From NCBI GenBank assembly GCA_047967505.1, contig CM106541.1: a DNA stretch of 64,000 nucleotides. One strand, 5' to 3'. The position numbers and the translations under genes were made by a program. This stretch comes from Dipteris shenzhenensis. Its lineage: Eukaryota > Polypodiophyta > Polypodiopsida > Gleicheniales. This document shows positions 31,953 to 43,640 of the stretch, piece by piece (position 1 is the stretch's first letter; every line of letters starts with the position of its first letter). The notes under the pieces are model-generated. The model searched no databases. It saw nothing but the letters and a program-made list of their open reading frames with translations, and had not been told where the DNA came from.

Positions 31953-32050
31953 CCCCCTCTGCTATTTCCCTTTTAGCCTTCTCGATTCCCAAACAATCGT
32001 TAGCCATAGTATTCCTAACCCCGTCCTAACTTGGCTCAATTTCGACCTTT
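31796..32050. repeat. Tandem duplication with (CA)n
   Basis: A roughly 125-bp unit, (CA)n followed by agccccctccgctatttccc, occurs twice (31800-31917 and 31918-32045) with only a few differences. It starts right at the LINE A-run. Confidence 0.9.
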
Positions 32051-32522
32051 ATTACATTGTAATGAGTTCTCTCATGTTACTTACATAGGTTGCTGTGGCC
32101 TCCCATCATTGAGATTTGCATAATCATGGAAGGAATTGAATGTAGGTTGTTTGAGCTCATGCCTAGACTCTTGTACAACAAAAATCACTTTGCACTCAAT
32201 ACAGGAATCTTTCTCAGAAGAAAAAAGAGGTGTATAGCCTATATGCCATTAAGTCAGAGACCAATTTAATTCCTAGATGGGTACAAAAGGCAATTGACAT
32301 ATGTGCACTGGAAAATCAATCATTATTGATGCTGTAGAGAGGAATGTAATGTACCCATTCCTGGTGTATTAACGTAAAGAAGGATGATGATAACTCCATA
32401 AGGACAGGGAGAAAATAAAAGACTTTGCAAGAGATCCCTAGTTTATTTTGAATCTTGCCTCTTACTTTGCAGCCTTTTTTTTTCCCGTAATTTCAAATGT
32501 TGAAAATGTCAGTGAGCTTTGG

Positions 32523-32672
32523 AGCTATTCTTAGAGTGTGGAAGATGTCTTTTCAGTGAATTCCTTCTGCAATGTTCCCTTTAAAATGACTTTTCACAAA
32601 GCTATTCTTAGAGTGTGGAAGATGTCTTTTCAGTGAATTCCTTCTGCAATGTTCCCTTTAAAATGACTTTTC
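32523..32672. repeat. 77-bp period tandem duplication
   Basis: Two copies of about 73 identical bases (starting agctattcttagagtgtgg at 32523 and 32600). No coding meaning seen; the surrounding DNA (32051-33180) has no gene I recognise. Confidence 0.95.
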
Positions 32673-33186
32673 AAAGGAAGGGACAATAAATCCTAGACAT
32701 GATGGGTCGATTAAGTAAGAGTCATGATTATGCATGGGCTATATCTTTCTACTTTTTTTGGGTTTTATAATGCCAAAGCTAAGCGATGTGAGCCACAATA
32801 ATTAAGGCTTAGGGAAGCTTGTCACATGTAAACTTTTAAGTTCCTCATTTACATGATTATGCATTCTTTGGACCATAATAAGATACCAAAATAAGATGAT
32901 CGATACACAAGTTTGGGTTCTCCTTAAGATTATCAATTACAAGATTCTAACCATATTGAGGGATTACCATGATGTCATCTTGTAATGGCTAATTTGAGTG
33001 GCAAAAAGTGTTCAAAAATATCATGGTACATGATAAGCTCCTTGCTAGCTGTCAATGTAAATTCTTGTTCTTACTTTACCTTGTTATTGCTAATGTTGGA
33101 AGGTTATATATTTGTCTATTTGGCCATTCCCATCATCATCATAAGATAAATGGGGTTTAAAAACCAACGTAATGGGAGAGAGGAGG

Positions 33187-33263
33187 TTGTGTGTGTGTGT
33201 GTGTGTGTATGTGGGTGAGAGAGAGAGAGAGAGAGGAGGTTGTGTGTGTGTGTGTGTGGGCGC

Positions 33264-33302
<39 letters not shown>
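33187..33302. repeat. Duplicated (GT)n-(GA)n microsatellite
   Basis: The block gaggaggttgtgtgtg...gagagag occurs twice in a row, with (GT)n then (GA)n in each. Confidence 0.95.
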
Positions 33303-33307
<5 letters not shown>

Positions 33308-34249
33308 GCCAACATTGATGTAAAGGGTGTAGGCATTTTCAAGCTAAATGGGCCCAGCTCCAAGGTATTCTCTTTTTATGAGAATGAAGGACATGGAGTT
33401 TGGTCTCCTCCTTGTGTCTGTGACAGCATGTCATCAGACAGCATTCCATCAAGTTTTTTGGGAGTGTCGACTCATTTGTGGTCAAATTTGAGATTCCTTT
33501 TACTTGGATCCTCCTTAGGACATGGCCAACTCGAGGGATTCTGATTGTAGTCTAACATCTTATTCAAACAAATTGAACATGGATGTTTCTTATGGGGATA
33601 CTTTGGCATGATGGCGTTTGCAAAGCAAAAAACATATATTTTGTGGACTAGTTACGGATTGTTTCTTGGTCAAAAGTGAGAGCTTGAGATGATGACGTTT
33701 TTGTATGGAACATTGTGAACCAAGTTATCCTATTTGGTCCTTTCCAATTCTTGAATCCTCTATGGGTTCAATTCTTTCAAACAAGGCCTCGGTGTTAAAG
33801 TTAACAAATATGGAACAAATTAGATCTAGAAAAAGGCACGTGCATCATGGTGAGAGAGAAGCTTATTGTAGCTAGTTGCATGATTTCCCCTTTCCCCATA
33901 ATAAGTATCCCTTTTTCAAGTAAAAGCACCACCTTTGTTGTATTAAAGCAACTTGTGACTGAAGCAACCTAATGAAAACAAATACGACTCATCTAATTGT
34001 TGTACAAAGCTCTCTAGGATAAGCAAAGCAACCCAATGGAAATTCGTGATGTTAGGTCTTGAGGAGTATTACTTGTCAATCTTGGGTCACTCTAGACTCA
34101 TCATGACATTAGCAACAAAAACCTCTCAAAGTGTGGATAAGATCAATCCAAATAAATGTGAACATATGGAGGCTGTAGTTATAAGCCTATATAGCACCTG
34201 AAGTCAATGAGTCTTTTAGAGGTACCATGCAACAAAAACTTGTACTATT
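33303..34249. other. No gene recognised
   Basis: Ordinary A/T-rich DNA with no long frame, LTR edge or known domain that I can see. Confidence 0.5.
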
Positions 34250-35085
34250 ATTTGAGATTGTGTCCTACAAGTAGGCGGGAAAGCTAGAGGGAGAGGAGGA
34301 GGAAAAGGTCAAGAAAGAGGAGGAGAGGGTAGGAGGAGGAAGGAATAGGAGCAGTAACATAAGTGATAAGAGGAGGGGAAAGCAGGAAGAGGAGCATGAG
34401 GAGGACGAGGAGCAAGGGGAGGAGGCGAAGCAGCAACAATAGTAAGGGAATCATGAGAAGAAAGAGGAGACCTAAGCAAGGAGGAGAGGAATGAGTAGAT
34501 GGAGCATGAGAAGGAGGTTGAGAACAAAGAAAGGAGTAGCAGTAAGAGAAGGGGAAAGTGAGAAGTGCAGCAGTAGCACACAACATCAAGAGGAGGGTAA
34601 AGTGAATAGAGAAAGAAGAGGGGGCAAGAAGGAGAGGATTGGGCAGAAGAGGAGGAGGAACAAGGAAGGAAGAGGAGGAGAGGAGGAATAGGAGAACAAT
34701 AAATATAGGAGAGGCAGGAGAAAGAAAGAAGGATTATTAAAAGTCTTCAAACGACCGAATGGTCTATGAGGCTAAAAGAACTTGATACAATGAGCATACC
34801 ATAGAAGAACGAATACATAAAAATGCTTAAGCCCATGGAGAAGGTGGAAATTGTGGTGTGGCATCATTGCAATGATCCTTCGGACATAGGTGAAGGGGTG
34901 AAGTCCAAGGGGGAGGTCGACGGTCAAGCCCATGGAGACACATTCAACGTAATCATAATCATAGAAGCATGAATACATAAACATGTTTAAGCCCATGGAG
35001 AAGGTGGAAATTGTGGTATAGCATCACTCCAATGATCCTTTGGAAATAGGTGGAGGGGTCAAAAGCCCAAGGGGGAGGCCGGTAA
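34250..35085. repeat. Purine-rich tract and 160-bp tandem duplication
   Basis: 34270-34735 is G/A-rich (gaggaggaag words). Next, a unit beginning gaatacataaa (34811 and 34971, period 160) repeats with the shared core taagcccatggagaaggtgg and about 90% identity by eye. The junction at 34720-34780 resembles 25920-25990, so this may be part of an unclassified LTR family. Confidence 0.7.
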
Positions 35086-37224
35086 ATTCAAACCTAAATC
35101 CAATCCAACTTGTCCATAATTTAGCTCAAGTAGGCCAACTCATCTGTGTTAGTCTAAGCTAGGCCATCCCGGCTGGCCCAGCCCAATGAAAACCTCTATC
35201 AAACTGGTCCTTTAAGGCCAAGCCAACTTCAATTGTTCCATGATGGACCAAACCAAACCATCCCAAGTTCAACGGACCACAACCCAAGTCAAGAGGAGCA
35301 TAGTGCAACCCAAAACATTTGGCTAAACGCAAGGCCAAATCACATCAATCTGAAGCCAATTCAACCAAGCCAATTGCATGCAAGGCCAAACCAAGTTGGG
35401 TCATATATTCGTGAGAATCCCTTAGGGTTAGTTCAAGGTTTAGACCCTATGCCCTTAGGGTATAGTGCCCATCCTTAGCATGTCGTTAGCCATGTCAGCG
35501 TGCCACATTGTCAGTGATACATCATTACGTGCCACACAAGTGCATTTTTGCAAGTAGCATGTGAACACACATTGCCACATCACCACATGCCACCTCATCA
35601 TTTTTACCATGCCTTGAACAAAGTATGGCATACTTTTCAAATTGCCATAACTTTTGATCCAAAATTAATTTTAAAAATGGTCTTAGAAGAAAAAATGATC
35701 AGCAGATCATGCTTCGGGTGTTGAGCATATCAATTTGCATTTTGACTTTTCCACAGGTTAGAATCTTTCAATCCTCATCATCAGAACCACCTCTTGGTCC
35801 ATTGCATCCACTTGGCACATGAAATGCATTTTATGATTGATGTATAGTCTAGCTATAGACTAGCATAGCCATAGAGGAGGATTTAACTCCACCAATCCAA
35901 GCGAGCCATTGCCTGAATTATCTTATTAGTTTCCACAAGCGTTAGTCCCCTCAGTTCTATCATTCATGTATACACTCACATATTGGACGCCAACTCAGTT
36001 CTCTTGGAGGTTGGCAATTTATCGCATTAGAGATTTGTGACACTTGGTAGAGCTATCTCTCTATGTGATACAGGACCGCGCCATAGAATCACATTTATTA
36101 ATTATTTTTTGCATTGGCTCTAACACATAAGCCTTGTATAGAATCTTGGCTATTCTAGACACATCGTTATCATCATCTTTTCATAGGCTTGATTTTAGCA
36201 CATAGTTCTTTCAGACTTGGTTGATATATTGACAGGTTCACTAGAAGCCCCATAGCGGCAGCTTGGGCATAAGCCCCACCGTTGCAACTCACACATCATA
36301 GAGTTCGTCTCATCTTATCCTCAATCTAACCACATAGGTGTCGTAAAGCGATTGACACGTTGCCATATCTTCACCCCACATGTAGATAAGGAGTTAAGTC
36401 AAGCCACCTTGGGTCAAGATAACCCGAGTATGGTCAAGTGAGGATAGGGTTGGTCAAGTTAACCCCGGGACAAGTTAACCCATAGTTGGGTCACCATAGT
36501 AAGGTTTGATCAAGATTCTAACACATGGTAACGGACTGCCATGTCATCTTATTTGCCACCTATGAGCTACCACCTCAACTGCCCAGTCATCAGTAGTGCC
36601 AGCTAGACATCCCTACCTCCTACCAGGCACAATGTTCACAATGCATGTGAACTCACTTGCCATATCAACATTAGTACTACTCCACAGGAACAATCCCTAC
36701 TAGGCACAGTCACTGCATGTGACCCCTTAAGTGCCACATCATCACTAAGCACAATTTTCACCTAATTTACCCCTCCACCTAGATCAAGCTGTATCTCTTG
36801 ATCCAAGAAGAATTTGAGGGTGCTCCAAAAAGAAAAATCGCTCAATTTTCATGCTCTATGCGCTTGTTACATCACGCACACATTTCGGTGCAAGTTTCAC
36901 ACACTTTTAACCTCGACGAGACAAATCCACTTCCTACACACACATCAACCTCTACATCGACGCATCTGACCCACCACCTAAAATGAACAAAGAAAAAGAA
37001 TTGTAAAGCCTATTTGGCTATTTCACAGCATTGTGCAGTTTATTCAAGCCTTGTAAAGCCTCTTGGCTATTCTTGGCATCATTTGCCACAAGCCTTGTAA
37101 CAGATTGGATTATATATTGCAGTTTTATCTTCACCGACACTTCAGATTTCACTTGCTACAGTCAGTGTTTTGCAATTGATTCAGGTAGTGATTTCACAGA
37201 CACTTTGAGTACATTTCTTGCACC
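35086..37224. other. No gene recognised
   Basis: Non-coding, with many short caa/cca-rich words. A cccttagggtta word at 35418 is too short to be telomeric repeat. The last 200 bp may be leader of the Copia gag fragment that follows. Confidence 0.45.
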
Positions 37225-37617
37225 ATGCTTGCAACTAGCAACCTCAATCTGGAGGCATCTGCTAAGCTAGACAACTCCAATTATAGCACATGGAAAAACC
37301 AAATGGAGATCATTCTTGTACTTCAGGAAAAATGGGAGTATGTCGATGGTTCTACACCTAGACCATTGGACGGTCCAGCCATCAGTAGCTCTACTCCACC
37401 TGTTGTCACAGCACGAGCAGCGGGATCTCCAGCTACACCAACAGTTTTCGCACCTGTAGCAGATCTTGCTATTGCCCGAGCACAGGCAGAATGGGACAAG
37501 AAAGACAAGTATGCATATCATCTGATCTAGCAGAATGTGCAAGATGTCATGCTAGGACAGCTCAACACAGTTAAGACATCAAAAGAAGCATGGGATACGT
37601 TCTCAGCTCTCTAATCT
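37225..37617 (+). pseudogene. Copia gag N-terminal fragment
   Basis: The frame MLATSNLNLEASAKLDNSNY continues as STWKNQMEIILVLQEKWEYV and, past a stop at 37528, QNVQDVMLGQLNTVKTSKEA then WDTFSAL. This is the start of a Copia UBN2-type gag. It ends abruptly at about 37617, where unrelated minus-strand Gypsy sequence begins. Confidence 0.75.
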
Positions 37618-37639
37618 CTATGTCGAACATGAACAATTT

Positions 37640-38150
37640 TTGCAAGATGGCTCCCAAGACTTTATTTGTTCTTTTAAACCAACCAATTGCCTTGAGATTA
37701 TGGGGGTTTATTGATCGATGCACAATAGAGAGTCTCTCCATGATCCATTAGATCAACATGTTCATAAAATGAGTGCCTCAATCCATGATTCTCTCTTTGG
37801 GTGCTCTAAATCGGCAAATGATTCAAGGGCTTTGCTATAGTCATAGCATCATTCTTGGTTGTGGCTACTGCTTCTAAACCACTTGGTAAAGTAAGCAATC
37901 ATCATAACTAGAATTTTCCTTTTTCCCAAGGAGGAAGTAGAGGTACTAGATCTAATGAAATCCTTCCCAAGGATACCAAAAAAATAGGTTTGCGTGCCAC
38001 CGGTATCCACTTGGACTTCCTTACAAAGGGAAGGACAACATTAATAGGGAAGGGGAGAGGGAAAAATACTTGAGTTAATTTTGAGATAGCTAAGAACATA
38101 TCCAACCTTTCTACACTCATTAGAGGATAAAAGGGGTGTTCTAGGAATAA
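37640..38150 (-). pseudogene. Gypsy integrase fragment
   Basis: In broken minus frames the sequence encodes an integrase core start (GKDFIRSS, SLGKRKILVM, AYFTKWFRS; compare GPLP and DYFTKW in the family), then NDAMTIAKAL. Frames change every 60-100 bp. No other part of the element is clearly recognisable nearby. Confidence 0.55.
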
Positions 38151-39649
38151 ATCTCCTTGTTTTTGTCAGCCACAAATGAGATGCCCTCTTAAAGCAGGTG
38201 AAGAAAGACAAAGGACTAAATAAAGAAACTCTTCGATTTTAAGCGCATCACCTTTGCTCTTTGCCGCTAGAGGAGGCCAAAGTCTAGGAGCAATTAGATA
38301 TCCTAGAAAGGAAAAAGAAAGAAGGAAATGATATTTATGAAGCTATCAAAGAGCTGCTGACACCAGTAAGTGGATAGCCAAGCAATTCAAAGAGAAGTGG
38401 GTTTTTCACTGACCTGAGAGAGTGGTATAAGTACAAAGATAGACACCATGCCAACCATGATGGAAGTTTCTATAGTCTGATGAATGACATTATCAAGGAA
38501 ATTGATCTAGTTAAAGCCTTGAGATACCACGGTTCAAAAGAGCAAAATGGATAAGCTACAATTTAGGAAGAAGCTATAAGTACTTCTTGCATATCATCTA
38601 GGATGGGTGGTAGTATCTGTTGTAGCATAACACTTGTGGTAGCTAGAGTTGTTTGTGGTTGAGGTGGTATTGGGACTTGAAGATTAGGTTGAAGAGGGGG
38701 GAACTCAAGATTAATGTCACTCTGATTGTCGAGGTCTTGTAGTGATACATAGAAAGAGGGCTTGTGCCTTAACGAGGCAAGGGATTACACCTTGAAGAAG
38801 TAAAGGGCTTGCACTCTTTGCAATGGATAGAGCATGATTACAATTTTGGAAGAACAAGAGGAGAGAGTGAAGGGGGAGTGCAGTACACAAGATAGGTAAT
38901 TGCACATTGCGCACTATACGCTACATTGATCATAAATATGAATATATACATGGACCCCTTAGGGTTAGGATTAGGGTTTGACCCTTTGCCCTATATGGTA
39001 GGGTGCAATTTACACCATCTTTTATAGGAGTCTTCTAATCAAGTTCTATGCTTAAACCTTGGAGAATAGAGATTGTCTTAAATGTTTTGCCATCAAAATT
39101 GTGACACTTTATAAAGGCCATCAAATGATTTTGAGAATCCCAAGCTTCATTTCTACTTTGGTTATCCCTTAATTGGTGTTGGATGACTGAAATACTCCTC
39201 CCATGCAAGCGTTGCACTAAGCCAATGGACAATGACCCTCAATTGATCAATGAAGGATGACATGCCTACAAGCATAGCTCAAAGGCTTACACAAAAAGAC
39301 AACAATAGCTAAATCTAGCAAATGCCATATACTAAAGCAGAACTTTAGAGTAAACCACAAGCTCAATTTCCTCGGAAGAAGTGGCATCATTAAAAGAGTT
39401 GAAGCGGCCTTCCAACGGCGTTGTAGAGCAAAGCCTCATAGAATTGCAAGAGGCAAACTTAAAAGAATCTTGATGATGCAGTTATATATTACCAATGATA
39501 TTGAAGTCTACCACAACAAGGTGACAAACCATAAAAGACATGTAAGGGGATAGGGTATTAACAAGGGAGCACATTCTTTGAATTGTGTTTGTATAGCATC
39601 TACTAATGGTGAGTTTGAGACTGGCAAAAAGTGTTGCATGAGAAAGAAC
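38151..39649. other. No gene recognised; possible LTR-like stretch
   Basis: 38730-38960 has, on the minus strand, a TATATATTC box followed by CT-rich sequence, as in an LTR promoter, but no ends were found. ttagggttaggattaggg at 38958-38976 is a short degenerate telomere-like word. The remainder has no recognisable content. Confidence 0.4.
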
Positions 39650-39886
39650 TGTTAGAATTATTATTATATTCTAGCAGTGACCAATGTAATGTAATAAGTA
39701 GGTTAGGGGCATTTTTCCCTCTTTAGAGGTTTTTCCCCCTAACCACAGTTAGTTCACTAACTATGGTTAGTGAAGGATAAGGTTTTGTCACTTATACAAA
39801 ACCTTTCCCTTTTCTTGTATTCAGTCGCTTCATCTATTGCAATGTGACGTTCAGCTCTCTTGCTCTCTCACTCTCTCTTCCTCACA
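39650..39886 (+). repeat. CopC 5' LTR
   Basis: TGTTAGAATT to CTCACA, 237 bp. An inverted repeat at 39739-39752/39757-39770 (CTAACCACAGTTAG with one mismatch, 4-base loop) lies mid-LTR, followed by a cttatacaaaacc stretch and a CT-rich end. Confidence 0.95.
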
Positions 39887-41182
39887 TTTGGTATCAAAGC
39901 ATCTGCTTCTCTCCTCGGACTTCTGCCATTGTCCGTGTGTGAGAGTGCTCTTAGATCCTGAGCTCCTGCTTTCTGGACTAGCTCCCACATCTTCTACTTC
40001 AACTCCCAAGCTCACATAGCTCAACCTGCGCACCAGCCTCTAGGTGTTGTACACTCTGTCTTACAACCTGCGCTCTTGGACTGTACAGCCTTTCGCTCAT
40101 CGTTCGTACAAATCAACCGTATGAATCAGCGCTGTGTACGCTCCGTTTCGAATTAGCCACCGTATCTTGGTACCTGCTCGTCTGTACAGCTGTACCTGCA
40201 TCAGCACCGTACGATGATAGCACCTGCACGCAAGCAAACCGTACAGCGTAAGCTGTATGGATTTCAAATCTGCACTTTGTTGTACAACAGCGCAAGGCTT
40301 TCGTACGGTATACGGCTTTCAAATCTGCACTTTGCCGTATAATAGCACAAGGCTTCCGTACGGTATCTATAACTTGTACTGCTGGCTTCAACTGTACGTG
40401 CGCCACGCCATCAGCTCCAATACCTACAAGCATCGTTTGAATGCTATTGTCTGTACAGGCTCAATCCAATCCATCAATTGGATTTCGTTGATGCACAGGT
40501 TCATTTGACATAAAGTGGTATCTGCAAATTTTTTTCATTTGCAGTCAAGCTTTTCAGCAGAAATTTGGGACTTGTGTGCATTCTGGAATAGAGAATCGCT
40601 TTTTGGGTGAAATTTGGCTCAATTTCAACTCAACATTTGGGGCTTTTGGCATTCGGATGCATTTTGGCAGTGTACAAGCAATTTGGGATTTTTGCAGTTT
40701 TTTTTTTGACTCAGTTTGATTCACATCTGAGCACTTGGGAATTTTCATTTGGACACATTGGCAGTAGAATTTACTTCTTTTGCAGATAAATTGCAAATTG
40801 GGGCTTTCAGATAATTTGCCCCTTTTTGAGTTGCAATTTCTTGCAAAAATTTGGGGCTTTTTGCTTTACACAGCAATTTCTTGCATTTTTGGGGCTTTCA
40901 GGCAATTTGCCCTCTTTTGGATGCAATTTCCTTGAAGAAATTAGGGCTTTCTTATGTAATTTGGCAATGTATAAGCATTTTGGGACTGTTGCAGGTATTT
41001 TTGAGTGACATTGGAGAGCATTTGCAGGATAATTGAAGTGCATTCTGAGCCTTTGACAGGCTGTGATAGTATTTGTCACTGTGGGTAGATTTTTCTTTGC
41101 AGATTTTACTTGTGCATTTTATATCCCAGGAAGGGATTTCACTTGGTCAGTCTGTTGTATTTTTTGAGATTATCTAGTGAAA
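39887..41182 (+). other. CopC leader with PBS, GTACGG words and repeats
   Basis: The 1.3-kb leader starts with the PBS. 40100-40430 carries many cgtac/gtacgg words and a 55-bp tandem duplication (ttcaaatctgcactttg at 40263 and 40318). 40540-41000 consists of degenerate repeats of ggggctttttgcaatttcttg. No coding signal. Confidence 0.8.
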
Positions 41183-42130
41183 ATGGCTCAAAACAACTCA
41201 AATGAGGTGTTCGGGGTTCTCACATAGGAGGATAAGTTGGATAGCACCAACTACTCCTTGTGGAGTTTCATGGTTCGCAATATCTTGGTTGGCAGACATC
41301 TTTGGGATTATGTCAATGGGGATGAAGCAAGACTAGATACAGCTACTACACCTGTCACTCCTATAGCTGGAGGCAGGGGTAGAGGTATAAATGTAGCACA
41401 GGTGGTTGGAGCAGCCGCTCCAAAAGCTCCCACAGCAGAATAGAAAAGATGGGACTCTAGAGATGCACAAGCTCTTTCAGTAATTTCTCTTTCTGTCAAG
41501 AGGTTCATTATACCTCAGATTCGGTCATGCAAGACATCTATGGTAGCTTGGGAAATACTAGAGAGTATGTTTGCAGCAAGAAATGATGCCAGGGTTTTCT
41601 TTCTGAAGCAAGAACTTTCCCATACACATATGGAGGAGGGAGATTCCATGAATTCTCACCTCACAAAGCTTCAGGACCTCGAATATTGATGAAGTCATTC
41701 CGGATTCAGAGATGATCACCACCACTCTGAACTCTCTTCCTGAGTCCTATCTCAATTTTTACACCTCGTTGAATTTGTCATTGAGGGCGGGTAGCAATCC
41801 TCTCTCCTTTCACGAGTTGGTAGGACTTCTGTTGCAGGAGGAACAAACTCGTAGAAATATGGCAACCTGGGCTGGCGAGCATGCTATGCTCTCCAAGTTC
41901 AAGCCCAAGGGTAAAGGGCAGCAAAAGCCACATGCCAATTAGCCCACACATCAGCATAAAGCTGATTCTGGATAGCCTTCTTATAAGGCAAAGGGTGATA
42001 CAAATAAGCAGAAAAAGAAAGGCATCTATCATTATTGCAAAAAGCCAGGTCATTATATTGGAGAGTGCAAAAAGCGCATAGCCAAGAGAAGAAAAGGGAT
42101 TCCGGTATGGCTGTATCAAATGCATCAGTT
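41183..42130 (+). pseudogene. CopC Gag, inactivated
   Basis: From the ATG at 41183 (MAQNNSNEVFGVLT) an in-frame TAG occurs at codon 15 (41225-41227). Reading on gives DSTNYSLWSFMVRNIL, a second stop at 41442, IPQIRSCKTSMVAWEILESM, a shift near 41690, then LPESYLNFYTSLNLSLRAG and LVGLLLQEEQTR. The zinc knuckle near 42025-42070 reads YHYCKKPGHYIGEC: the first Cys is Tyr, where CopB has CNYC. Gag function is lost several times over. Confidence 0.9.
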
Positions 42131-42751
42131 CCACATTCTCATGATGGAGGAGATGTTGCAGCCAATTTGGTTGAAGAGCACTACGCTTTTCTATCTTGCA
42201 CTTCAGATTTTTTAGTGGGTAGTTCTGATATTACAACCACTCATGATGATGACCCATATGCTTTCTTGACTTGCAGCTATGATGCTTCAAAGGATGAATG
42301 CTCCTTTAGTGTTGATGACACACTCCATACTCGGTATTTTGACAGTGGTGCTTCAAAGCACATCACTTCCAAGAAAAGTCTGTTTGTGACTCTGCATTCT
42401 TCACCCACCAAGAAGAAGGTAACTTGTGCAAATAATTCTTCGTATTCAGTGTGTGGAGTGGGAGACATTATTCTCACATCCACTGATGGCACAAATTTCA
42501 AAATTTCAGATGTACTCTATGTGCCAGGGATAAAGAAGAACTTGCTTACAGTGTCCTCACTCAATAGAGGAGGATTTCATGTTGTTTTTTATGATGACAA
42601 GTGTGCAGTTAGAGACAAAGAAAATGACTATGCTTTGATGTTGTCTAGCACTTTGTATCAGGGTCTTTTTCAGCTTGATCTATATGAAAAAAGATCCCAT
42701 CTTGCATTATCAGTTAGCACTCCCACTGCTGCGATGCAGAATGCGCAGTTA
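42131..42751 (+). pseudogene. CopC protease
   Basis: One long frame holds the catalytic DSGASKHITS (about 42338-42367), CANNSSYSVCGVGDI and VLYVPGIKKNLLTVSS. It reads into the next domain but meets TAG at 42752-42754, exactly where the conserved Trp of the GAG_pre-integrs motif LWHxRxGH is expected. Confidence 0.9.
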
Positions 42752-43640
42752 TAGCATGCCAGGTATGGGCACATGAACTATGGCAGCTTAATGACACTTC
42801 AGAGGCATGATATGGTTGATGCATTGCCTCCCTTGGAGTCACCTCCTCCTCATGCATGTGAAGGCTGCATTCTTGGCAAAATGCATAGACTTCCATTCAA
42901 AAAGGATGGTGCAGTGAAAGCTACACGAAAATTATAGCTTATTCACAGTGATGTCTGTGGTTCCATGAGGACACCTGCTTTTGGGGTTATCTCTATTTTG
43001 TTACATTCATAGATGACTTTACCAACTACACTTGGGTCTATGGTCTCAAGGCAAAATCAGAAGTGTTTATGCATTTCAAACACTTTGTGGCTATGGTTGA
43101 GAATGAGACAGGACTCAAGGTGCAGACACTTCGAACAGATCGAGAGGGGGAGTATATGTCTCATGAATTTGAGACATTTTTGAAAGAAAAAGGGCATCAT
43201 GCATTAGCTTACAGTGAGGGTTACACCTCAACAGAATGGCAAAGCTGAGCGAAAAAATCGCACCGCCATAGAAATGGACAGATGCATGCTTACAAGTAAG
43301 AAGTTGCCTCACAGGTTTTGGCTGGAAGGCCTTATGTGTGCCAACTATATTTTAAATCGGGCTCCTACAAAGGCTTTGAAGACAATCACTCCCTATGAAG
43401 CATGGCATGGGAACAAGCCTTCAGTGGACCATTTCAGAGTTTTTGGTTGTGTTGCATATGCCCACGTGCCTGTGGAGTTCAGACACAAGTTGTCAGATAA
43501 GGCACTCAAATGCATTTTTGTGGGATATAGTTCACAAAGCAAAGGCTATCGTCTCTACAATCCAGCTACACGCAAGATTTTTGTTGATAGAGATGTTATA
43601 TTCTCTGAAAATTCTGCACATACACATGCTGAATTTCAGA
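42752..43640 (+). pseudogene. CopC pre-integrase and integrase
   Basis: HARYGHMNYGSL and CEGCILGKMHRLPF give the zinc-binding part. The integrase core shows HSDVCGS, TFIDDFTNYTWVYG, RTDREGEYMSHEF and, after a shift near 43210, NGKAERKNR, so the three catalytic acidic residues remain. Stops at about 42936 and shifts near 42980 and 43210 break it. The C-terminal region continues in the downstream frame. Confidence 0.9.

Noticed and set aside
38958-38985. Telomere-like ttagggttaggattaggg
   Set aside because: Only about three degenerate units; a similar short word occurs at 35418 in unrelated DNA.
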